A model generated the notes under the pieces. It was not told the origin of the DNA, did no database searches, and saw nothing but the letters and a program-made list of their open reading frames with translations. The position numbers were made by a program, and so were the translations under genes. Source: Saprospiraceae bacterium (GTDB taxonomy: Bacteria > Bacteroidota > Bacteroidia > Chitinophagales > Saprospiraceae). From it: DNA of 47,305 nt. The stretch covers positions 1-47,305 of the forward strand of contig JAHDEL010000024.1 of assembly GCA_020628855.1 (NCBI GenBank), written 5' to 3'. Below, in pieces: positions 9,038-17,270 of this stretch (within the stretch, counting starts at the first letter, position 1; every line of letters begins with the position of its first letter).

Positions 9038-11893
9038 ATGACAAAGAAAGTAAACAACCCCATTTCGATTTTTCAATTTTTCCTATTAGCAATATTACTT
9101 GGATCTCATTCTCCTGTAATTGGTCAAAGTATTAAAGTATTCATCCTTGCTGGACAATCAAATGCTGAGGGCCATGGAGAAGTAGAACCAGCATCAATAG
9201 AAGGAACACTTGCTCACTTCTTTGATAATGGAGGTGACCAAGAATTTGGCTCCCTTCAAGATGCGAATGGAGACTGGTCTGTTCGTAATGATGTGTGGGT
9301 ACGATATGATCATGAGTTTGAAGATCTCATCACTGGAGAATTAACTGTCGGATATGGCTATTCACAAAATCTAATAGGCCCTGAATTTGGAATGGGAAAC
9401 GTACTAGGCGACTATTATCCAAATGATAAAGTGCTCATTATAAAAACTTGTTGGGGCGGTAGAAGTCTAGCTGAAGATTTTAGGCCACCAAGTTCTGGTG
9501 GAACTGTCGGGCCATACTATACTCAGATGTTGGCTGACATCAATTTGGCAATAAACAACATTGCGACAGAATTTCCTGACTATAATAATGAGCCAATAGA
9601 AATAGCAGGCCTTGTATGGTTTCAAGGATTTAATGACTCTCTAGAGCAATGGATGATGGATGAGTACGAGCAAAACTTGATTAACCTCATCGCAGATGTT
9701 CGTAATGATCTCAATACATCAGATTTACCTGTAGTTGTAGGCTTAACTGGTAATTTGGGACCTGTGGTACAACTCTATGGAAGTGACCTCCAGACGATGA
9801 TTGTTCCCGCACAAATCAATGCTGCCAATTATACTGGACATAGTGATGTTTGTTATGCTGATACTAGAAGTTTTTGGAGAAATGCTGGTGAATCACCAGA
9901 GCCAGACTTTGGACATCATTGGCATAATAATGCAGAGAGCTATCTACGAATTGGTAATGAATTTGGCCAACAGATGGTTGGTCTATTAAATGATAACTGC
10001 TCAAATGCTGCAACTCCTACGGTTTATGAAGCTTCTGCTTATGGTTTCAATTATTTCTATAAAGATGATGTACCGGATGCTAATTTTGGCGCAGGATTTT
10101 CTTTTTACAGTGCTGTGTGGCCTTTTATGGAAGCTTACCCAGGCAATATCAACTATCAGACAGGACAAGGTACCTGGTTATGGCCTCAACTTGGAGATGA
10201 TGAGCAGCTGCCAGATGAGTATTATAATACTATCGAAGGTGGTCTTGGTTGGTGGGGCGATACCAGATTCGGTACAGAAGTACCAAAATTTATCATGGGT
10301 GGTGTAGCAAACAGTTTTGATGCATTCGCTAATGGCCCTGGTGCAGGTAGCACAGATATCAGAGAAGATGGAGATCGTGATTGGAGTATCCCAGGCGGAA
10401 AGTATGGAGCTGTACAATTGTCTCAGCATGTACTCTGGCCTCCTGATGGTCTTAATATGGACCAATCAATGAATGGTGAATTTCTTGGATATGGATACCA
10501 TCCTTTGCCATTGACAGACCCTCTTACTACGACGAATGGTGTAGATTTCGAAACTGGTAACCAATGTTGGACCTTATTTATGAATACGTCTAACTTCAAA
10601 GGTCCCATTGCATTCTTCATGCCAACCCATTGGACTTCTGTAGTTTTGGATGACCCAGACACATACGAAGGTTTATTTTTGGACTCTCGACCTTCTAATC
10701 CCAATATGTCATTTGCTCAAGAATTTTCTTCTGCGCCGTCAGTGATTGGGATCGATGACAATGGAGGTATTTTTAATAAAATTCTTCCGCCAATATATCC
10801 TAAGACTACTGGTAATACTTCTGAATTATTAAGAGATGTAAGTGTTTATTCTCGAGATGCCATGTGGAATGCAGTCGAAAATTGGTTTAATGGGGGATCA
10901 GTTGCATCCACGCAACTTCAACCTATGGGTACCATAGCTGTAGATTTTGATCTGGACAATACTGACCCTCCACAACTTGATGGAGGCATGTGGAATGGTG
11001 CAGGACCAGAGATAGATGCAATGCTTAAGCAAGATGATTACGGATATATCAAAATGACTCCAGATGAAAAGGCTGTCTATCTAGAGTGGAACAGTACCTT
11101 CATCAATGATATCGGCTCAGGTCTTCAGATGCCAGAATACTATCAACTCAATAATGACAATGAATGGGAGGTAGTGCCAGAGTCGGCTGTGCCTGCATCT
11201 ACTGGCCTGCTTGATATAGATCCACTGACTAACCCTATTGATGATAGACCTTACTTAACTCCATTAGAAGAAGATTGTCATTTCTTCGGACAAGATAGTC
11301 CTTGGACAACTGTGGGTCCATCAGCTGGACCGTTCACAGCGCAATTAGGTGATGGCAGTCAAGTGACCTATCACTGGTATAAGTTTATCGATCAGCCAGC
11401 AGTTATCCATGCTAATCTACCTGAAGCAATGCGACAAGACCTACAAGCACGTGTAGAGCTCATCCATACGCATTGGCAGTCTACAGAAGATTACTTACCT
11501 AACCCCACTGGAGGTGCATTAGCCAGCCTAGACAATGGTCTACTTGTAACACCACCTGCTGGTTTAGAAATAGGATATGTGCCGATAGTGTCACGTCAAG
11601 AATATGCAGGAGATAATACGACGAGTCCTACAGTCGACGCAGACCTCAATGTAGAAAGTAATTGTATCCAGCTCAACCCTAATCCTACAAGTGGCCTTTT
11701 CACGATACAAGGAAACTTCTATGATTATACCATTCAAGTTATCTCTCAGAATGGGACTATTCATCAAGACCTAACTGGTAATCCTAGCCCAATCTCCATA
11801 GATATAGGTGCTTTACCCGCAGGAATATATTTCATCCGTGTTCACAACACTCAGACTAATGAACTCAGTTTAGAAAAGATTTTGAAGTTCTAA
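9038..11893 (+). CDS. Giant secreted SASA-type (sialate O-acetylesterase-like) protein with T9SS sorting domain
   Basis: 951 residues from the ATG at 9038. The GTG at 8918 would add 40 residues and run through the regulatory element, so I rejected it. A signal peptide (about 1-30, ending VIGQ) is followed by an SGNH/SASA carbohydrate esterase domain to about residue 320: nucleophile block FILAGQSNAEGHG, the GLVWFQGFND block, and a late DFGHHWHNNAESY segment supplying the catalytic His. Residues about 330-860 match no family I recognise; they are rich in Trp, Tyr, Gly and Asp. A type A T9SS C-terminal domain (last 75 or so, LNPNPTSGLFTIQG to SLEKILKF) predicts outer-membrane secretion. Known family members deacetylate sialic acids or plant glycans; which applies here is unknown. 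Confidence 0.85.
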   Translation: MTKKVNNPISIFQFFLLAILLGSHSPVIGQSIKVFILAGQSNAEGHGEVEPASIEGTLAHFFDNGGDQEFGSLQDANGDWSVRNDVWVRYDHEFEDLITGELTVGYGYSQNLIGPEFGMGNVLGDYYPNDKVLIIKTCWGGRSLAEDFRPPSSGGTVGPYYTQMLADINLAINNIATEFPDYNNEPIEIAGLVWFQGFNDSLEQWMMDEYEQNLINLIADVRNDLNTSDLPVVVGLTGNLGPVVQLYGSDLQTMIVPAQINAANYTGHSDVCYADTRSFWRNAGESPEPDFGHHWHNNAESYLRIGNEFGQQMVGLLNDNCSNAATPTVYEASAYGFNYFYKDDVPDANFGAGFSFYSAVWPFMEAYPGNINYQTGQGTWLWPQLGDDEQLPDEYYNTIEGGLGWWGDTRFGTEVPKFIMGGVANSFDAFANGPGAGSTDIREDGDRDWSIPGGKYGAVQLSQHVLWPPDGLNMDQSMNGEFLGYGYHPLPLTDPLTTTNGVDFETGNQCWTLFMNTSNFKGPIAFFMPTHWTSVVLDDPDTYEGLFLDSRPSNPNMSFAQEFSSAPSVIGIDDNGGIFNKILPPIYPKTTGNTSELLRDVSVYSRDAMWNAVENWFNGGSVASTQLQPMGTIAVDFDLDNTDPPQLDGGMWNGAGPEIDAMLKQDDYGYIKMTPDEKAVYLEWNSTFINDIGSGLQMPEYYQLNNDNEWEVVPESAVPASTGLLDIDPLTNPIDDRPYLTPLEEDCHFFGQDSPWTTVGPSAGPFTAQLGDGSQVTYHWYKFIDQPAVIHANLPEAMRQDLQARVELIHTHWQSTEDYLPNPTGGALASLDNGLLVTPPAGLEIGYVPIVSRQEYAGDNTTSPTVDADLNVESNCIQLNPNPTSGLFTIQGNFYDYTIQVISQNGTIHQDLTGNPSPISIDIGALPAGIYFIRVHNTQTNELSLEKILKF

Positions 11894-11984
11894 GTAAATC
11901 CAGATGACTATAGAGTTAGGAAGGTAAATGTCCGCATAACTTTTATTCTAATCAACATTGAAAGTTATATCTCATACAATAAGG

Positions 11985-12020
11985 AGCATGATAGGTCGAA
12001 GAACTTGTCATGCTTTTTTT
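11985..12020 (+). terminator. Rho-independent terminator of the SASA gene
   Basis: A 12-bp stem (11985-11996 with 12003-12014, two G-U pairs, loop CGAAGA) is followed by a run of seven T residues. It lies 92 bp after the stop codon and before copy B of the regulatory element, so the SprB-repeat gene has its own transcription unit. Confidence 0.85.
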
Positions 12021-12070
12021 ACATACTGAGCATTTTTTGAAATCCAAGAATTATGTTGATCCTCACAGGG

Positions 12071-12105
12071 GGGATTTCTTGCGTTGAGTTGTTTCATTAA
12101 TGAAG
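12071..12105 (+). promoter_or_regulatory. Repeated regulatory element, copy B (upstream of SprB-repeat protein)
   Basis: GGGATTTC at 12071 and GTTGTT at 12088-12093 keep the same 17-nt phasing as copies A, C and D, and CATTAATGAAG follows. The start codon is 43 nt past GTTGTT. It differs from the consensus at the fourth base (A for T). Confidence 0.6.
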
Positions 12106-12130
12106 CAGATAACAAACCAATATCTTCAAA

Positions 12131-15100
12131 ATGGCAAATAAAGTTTTTTCAATAAGTTTTTTCTTTTTCATTTTACTAGGAATACTCCATGGTCAAGAAA
12201 ATTGTTTCAATGGAATTGATGATGATGGAGATGGGCTTATAGATATTCAAGACGTCGGTGATTGCGGATGTCCTGCAGTCAGCACCACATTATTGGACTT
12301 AAGTTTTGAGCAGATTTCTTGTTGCCCTTCAGACAATAATTATAGTTCTTCTATTGATTGCTTGGAAGAGGGATGGTTCACGCCTACAGGTTCTGCTGAT
12401 TACTTTAACACATGCGGTTGGATGGGAAATCCAGATACTCCTATTCCTCCCCTGCCTTTTCCGTCAGGAAGTGGAGCAGTTGGAATAGCGACACTGACTC
12501 AAATCCTAGGTTCTCCATTTCCATTTTACGAAAGTATAGCCAATTGTCTCGATAGTCCAATGACAAGTGGACAACAACATGAAGTGAGTTTTGAAGTTGG
12601 TTTTGGAACTGGTCCTACTGTAGCGTTGAATATTACCTTAGCCCTTTATGGCAAGACTGACTGCGTTGATTTGTGGATGGGAGATGATGATTGCATGCCC
12701 AATTACAACGGCTGGGAATTGATAACAGAAATCAATGTTTCATCCTCTAGTCAAGACAGTTGGGTATGGGCATCCGAGACTTTTATACCTACTGCTGATT
12801 ATGCAGCTATAGGAATAGCAATGACTTGTGGTAACTATCCTGACAAAATGTATCACTTTATAGATGATGTCATGATCACAGGTCCTGGAAGCCCTGATGT
12901 CGGTAATGTAAGTTCATTTGGAGATTGTATAGATGGCGTAGTAGTAGAAGTTTCTGATGTTGACCCTTCAGCAAGTCACCAGTGGTATCTGGATGGTGTT
13001 GCTATCAATGGGGCAACTTCAGACTTTCTCGTCGTTGAAGATGCTACAGCAGATGGGGATTATCAAGTCATGGTTATTAATAATAATGGACAATGTTCTA
13101 TTTCAGATCCTCTGAATGTTACCATCGAAGACGAAATATTAGAAATAGATGCTTCAATAGTAGATGTGATATGTCATGGTGAATCCACTGGCAGTATAGA
13201 TCTTTCCACGAATAGTAACAATCTGCCATTAACTTTTCAGTGGGACTTTGGTTCTGCAGCATCAGCTGTAGATGGCTTAGCTGGAGGAGACTATGAGGTG
13301 ACGGTGACAGATGCCAATGGTTGTTTCGATAGTGTCACAATTACTGTGGAAGATACAAATCCAATATTAGAAAGTTCGGTAGTGACGATTATTCAACCGG
13401 CAGGCAGCTTACTTCAAGGCTCTGCAACCGTAAACACTATGGGAGGTTTGGCTCCATATTCTTATGTGTGGAGTAATGGCGAGACCACTGAAGTAGCCAC
13501 CAACCTACCAGTGGGTACAAATACAGTGGTAATAACAGATTCCAATGGATGTGAGACAATGCTTGAGGTAATAATACAAGAGCCACTCATCGCAGAAGTA
13601 TCCATTGTCAATGATGATTGTAACCTTTGCCAAGGTAATCTTGAAATTGCAGTTACTGGTGGAGTGTCAGATTATCAAATTGCATGGGATACTGGATCAA
13701 GTAGTTTTTCACTCTCGGATCTTTGCGAGTCTCAATATGTATTCACTGTTACTGATGCCCTTGGCACACAAGTCACAGGCTCACCAACAATATTGGCTCC
13801 TGAACCAATAATAATACAGACTACGATCTTTGAAGAATTTATTTGCTTTGGATCTCTGAGTAATCAATTAGAAACAACAGCCTCTGGCGGGACTCAACCT
13901 GTCACTTACGAATGGTCTTCTGGTGAGACAACTTCATCCTTGTCAAATATCGGTGCCGGTAGTTATACATTAACTGCAACAGATAATAATGGATGTACAG
14001 CTGAGTCAACCTACAACATTTTCGAAGTACCAGACATTGTAATAGATGCAACCTTAGTAGAGCCAGATTGTAATGCTGGTGACAATGGTAGCATTGATCT
14101 TATTTTAGTTGGAGGTCAGACACCTTATGACTTCCTTTGGTCAGATGGATCAACAACGCCTTCGATTTCAGATCTCTCAATTGGAGACTATACAGTAACA
14201 GTCACTGATGCTCTTGGTTGCACAAAATCAACCTCGTTCACTTTGACCGATGCAGTTAATTTTACAGTAGTCCCAGACGTCACCAATGCATCTTGCGAGG
14301 CAGCCACTGATGGAAGTATCGCACTTAATGTAAGCGGAATAAACAACCCCTCTTTCCTATGGGAAGATGGTAGTTCTGAAAATAACAGGGGAGCATTAGC
14401 ACCTGGCTCATATACAGTTATTGTTTCTGACGGACTTGATTGTGATCTTACATTCAGCTATGAAGTAAAGGCTAATGCTTTATTCGAATTTCAATCTACA
14501 TACACTGAAGTCATCTGTCCAGATTCAGAAAATGGGACAATTGAACTGCAAGTTCCTGATCAAGAGGAGTATACTTATGCCTGGAGCAATGGTAGCAGTA
14601 GCCGTGATCAGATAAACTTAGCCACTGGCAGCTATAGCGTGATAATTACAAATGCTGCAGGATGTGAGAGAAGTTATGATTTCACAATAGAAAATGCTGA
14701 TCCTGTGCTATTTGATCCAACTATTGTCGATGTCCTTTGTAATGACGACATGACAGGGAGCATAGCTGTAAATATCTCTGGAGGACAAGGTGATGTTTCG
14801 ATAGTTTGGAATACCGGCGAAACTTCAAATCAAATTACAAACCTAGATGCTGGCAGCTATGAGTTAACTGCCATAGACGATTTAGGCTGTGAAGTCAGTC
14901 AATCTTTTGATGTTACCAGTCCAGCATCACTCGTTATACAAGAGGATATACAGCAAGCTGGTTGTAACAACGAACCAATAGGTAGTATTAGCTTAACAAT
15001 TGAAGGTGGTGTTAGCCCCTATGACATCATATGGAATACAGGTGAACAATCACCTTCTCTAACTGGATTAACTTCTGGGATGTACACTGTAGATATTACA

Positions 15101-17050
15101 GATGCCAATGGTTGTACTGCAAGACAAGAATTTGAATTATCAGATTTTGGAACATTTGATGGTAATGTTATTACCAAGAATATCTCTTGCTTTGGAGGCA
15201 GTGATGGAAGTATAGTATTGGAAAATCTTACAGGAGCTCCTCCATTCGACATCCAAGTAAATGGTCAATCTGCAACCTCAGAGAACTTGAACTTGGTTGC
15301 TGGAAACTATGCAGTAGTGGTCATCGATGCGAATGGATGTGTATTCGAGGAAGCAGTGACTTTGACTAGTCCAAACGAGTTGGGAGTTGAGATTGCAAAG
15401 GTTGATGTAGAATGTCATGGAGATTCTACTGGAGAAATCTCAGTTTCGATTTCGGGTGGAACTAGTCCATATCAGATATTCATCAATGGACAACTTGCAG
15501 ATATTGATAATACCGACCTCATAGCGGGTAATTATAATATTGAAGTCATTGATGCGAATAATTGCAGAGTCCAGATCACAGAAACAATTGAAGAACCAGA
15601 TGAACTCTCTCTTGTGCTCGATAATGTTATTTCAATAAATAATAGTAATACAACAGGCAGCGCAAGTCTAAGTGCGAGTGGTGGAGTCATGCCGTACGAT
15701 ATTCAATGGAGCAATGGTGATACAGAATTAACTGCTCTTGGACTCAATGGTGGGAATTATTCAGTAACAGTAACAGATGCCAATAACTGCCAAACAACTT
15801 TGGAGTTTGAAATTGAACAACACCTATTAACTGTAGAATACTCTCAAACTAACAATTTATGCTTTGGAGAATGCGAGGCATCGGTACAAATTGAGATTAT
15901 TGAAGGGGATAACACTGTAAATTATAGTTGGTCAAATGGAGTATCTGACCAAAGTCAAGATGGGCTTTGCAATGGCAATTATAGTTGTACTGTCACCGAT
16001 CAATTTGGTAATGAAGTGCTACTAGAAATGACAATTGAGAGTCCTGATGAATTGCAAGCTATCACCACTGTGACTCCCATTTCTTGTCCAGGATCTAATG
16101 ATGGAGACATTTCCATTGAAGTGTTCGGTGGAGTAGAACCGTATCAATTTATAGAAGGAGGAAATACCATTAGTGGCGATGGTCTCTCCCCTGATGAATA
16201 TGTGATTACAATTCAGGACGCCAATGGCTGTTTGATTGAGGTTGTAGAGACGATTGAAGACATTGTAATTCCTGAGCTGGATTATGTCGTGTTATCTCCA
16301 GATTGTAGTCAATTAGGAGAAATTCAAATATTCAATCTCGAAGAATTTGATCAAAATCTCTTTATTGATGATGGAAGCAATACTTCAGCGATATCAGGAG
16401 TTGTTAGCGAGTTAGCTGCGGGCACATATACTATCGATTTGATGTTGGGATCTGATTGTATTATACCTCTTGAAGTCATTGAAATAGAGGAAAACACAGC
16501 AACGTCATTAGACATTACCGAACAAGAACTCACGCTAAATGGCGGTGATTCACAGATACTAAGCATTGAAGATGCTATTCAATTAGATGGGAACCTTCAG
16601 ATTATTTGGGAATCTGAAGAAGACTATGATTGCATTGAGACAGACGATTCTGGAAACTGCCTTTCTATCGAATTAACTCCAATGATGACTACGACTATTT
16701 TGGCTATAATAACAAATGAGATGGGATGTGAGCAACAATTTTCATTTGCACTGCAAGTCGAGCAAGAGAACAAAATATTTGTACCAAATATCATCTCTGC
16801 CAGTAATGCTGAGTCATTCAAGCTTTACGCTCAAAGTGATATGACAACTCTAGAATCATTCTCTGTGTATTCTCGATGGGGAGTTAAACTTTATGAGGAA
16901 CAAGGCATATCTATGAATACTATGGAAGGCTGGAATTTACAGTTTGACGGAAGTCATGTAGAAGCTGCGGTCTATGTATTTGTTGCTCAAGTTCAACATC
17001 CAAATGGAAACGTTGAAAACCTATCAGGAGACATTACAGTAGTACCGTGA
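12131..17050 (+). CDS. Giant SprB-repeat surface protein with gliding-type (type B) T9SS C-terminal domain
   Basis: 1639 residues. A signal peptide (about 1-21) is followed by an Asp-rich stretch resembling calcium-binding repeats (GIDDDGDGLIDIQDVGD), a jelly-roll-like domain (about 50-255), an Ig/PKD-like module (about 260-335), then 14 to 15 consecutive repeats of 65-75 residues (about 338-1450). The usual repeat pattern is C...GSI...GG..PY...WSNG......L..G.Y.VTVTDANGC, matching SprB repeats of mobile gliding adhesins. The last 90 residues (from IFVPNIISASN, about 1549, to DITVVP) match the gliding motility-associated C-terminal domain of T9SS cargo. It is probably an exported cell-surface adhesin or filament. 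Its own regulatory element lies upstream and a terminator downstream. Confidence 0.9.
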   Translation: MANKVFSISFFFFILLGILHGQENCFNGIDDDGDGLIDIQDVGDCGCPAVSTTLLDLSFEQISCCPSDNNYSSSIDCLEEGWFTPTGSADYFNTCGWMGNPDTPIPPLPFPSGSGAVGIATLTQILGSPFPFYESIANCLDSPMTSGQQHEVSFEVGFGTGPTVALNITLALYGKTDCVDLWMGDDDCMPNYNGWELITEINVSSSSQDSWVWASETFIPTADYAAIGIAMTCGNYPDKMYHFIDDVMITGPGSPDVGNVSSFGDCIDGVVVEVSDVDPSASHQWYLDGVAINGATSDFLVVEDATADGDYQVMVINNNGQCSISDPLNVTIEDEILEIDASIVDVICHGESTGSIDLSTNSNNLPLTFQWDFGSAASAVDGLAGGDYEVTVTDANGCFDSVTITVEDTNPILESSVVTIIQPAGSLLQGSATVNTMGGLAPYSYVWSNGETTEVATNLPVGTNTVVITDSNGCETMLEVIIQEPLIAEVSIVNDDCNLCQGNLEIAVTGGVSDYQIAWDTGSSSFSLSDLCESQYVFTVTDALGTQVTGSPTILAPEPIIIQTTIFEEFICFGSLSNQLETTASGGTQPVTYEWSSGETTSSLSNIGAGSYTLTATDNNGCTAESTYNIFEVPDIVIDATLVEPDCNAGDNGSIDLILVGGQTPYDFLWSDGSTTPSISDLSIGDYTVTVTDALGCTKSTSFTLTDAVNFTVVPDVTNASCEAATDGSIALNVSGINNPSFLWEDGSSENNRGALAPGSYTVIVSDGLDCDLTFSYEVKANALFEFQSTYTEVICPDSENGTIELQVPDQEEYTYAWSNGSSSRDQINLATGSYSVIITNAAGCERSYDFTIENADPVLFDPTIVDVLCNDDMTGSIAVNISGGQGDVSIVWNTGETSNQITNLDAGSYELTAIDDLGCEVSQSFDVTSPASLVIQEDIQQAGCNNEPIGSISLTIEGGVSPYDIIWNTGEQSPSLTGLTSGMYTVDITDANGCTARQEFELSDFGTFDGNVITKNISCFGGSDGSIVLENLTGAPPFDIQVNGQSATSENLNLVAGNYAVVVIDANGCVFEEAVTLTSPNELGVEIAKVDVECHGDSTGEISVSISGGTSPYQIFINGQLADIDNTDLIAGNYNIEVIDANNCRVQITETIEEPDELSLVLDNVISINNSNTTGSASLSASGGVMPYDIQWSNGDTELTALGLNGGNYSVTVTDANNCQTTLEFEIEQHLLTVEYSQTNNLCFGECEASVQIEIIEGDNTVNYSWSNGVSDQSQDGLCNGNYSCTVTDQFGNEVLLEMTIESPDELQAITTVTPISCPGSNDGDISIEVFGGVEPYQFIEGGNTISGDGLSPDEYVITIQDANGCLIEVVETIEDIVIPELDYVVLSPDCSQLGEIQIFNLEEFDQNLFIDDGSNTSAISGVVSELAAGTYTIDLMLGSDCIIPLEVIEIEENTATSLDITEQELTLNGGDSQILSIEDAIQLDGNLQIIWESEEDYDCIETDDSGNCLSIELTPMMTTTILAIITNEMGCEQQFSFALQVEQENKIFVPNIISASNAESFKLYAQSDMTTLESFSVYSRWGVKLYEEQGISMNTMEGWNLQFDGSHVEAAVYVFVAQVQHPNGNVENLSGDITVVP

Positions 17051-17085
17051 TCCTTTCTACTCAACTGATGAAAATTCCATTCACG

Positions 17086-17115
17086 AAGCTCTGAATTTCT
17101 GCTTCAGAGCTTTGT
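17086..17115 (+). terminator. Terminator hairpin after SprB-repeat gene
   Basis: A perfect 10-bp stem, AAGCTCTGAA (17086-17095) with TTCAGAGCTT (17103-17112), has a 7-nt loop. The T-run after it is short (TTTGTGG), so efficiency is uncertain. It lies 36 bp past the stop codon. Confidence 0.6.
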
Positions 17116-17207
17116 GGTACTCCTATTGACCATCATGAATTTTGATGGCTGCTTTTGGACTCTGCCATCTAGAGTGATGCAAAAGTCTTCGACTCAATAA
17201 CTGTGTA

Positions 17208-17242
17208 GGGTTTTTTTAAAGTGAGTTGTTCTATTTATGAAC
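17208..17242 (+). promoter_or_regulatory. Repeated regulatory element, copy C (upstream of M60-like peptidase)
   Basis: GGGTTTTTTT at 17208 and GTTGTT at 17225-17230 are 17 nt apart, followed by CTATTTATGAA. GAGTTGTTC is shared with copy D. The ATG of the peptidase is 46 nt past GTTGTT. Confidence 0.65.
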
Positions 17243-17270
17243 GAAGATTATTAACTATAAAATAAAGAAA

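Noticed and set aside
13145-16500. Possible DNA-level tandem repeat array in the SprB-repeat gene
   Set aside because: The repeats are clear at protein level, but their nucleotide sequences are well diverged, so this is not a recent tandem duplication.
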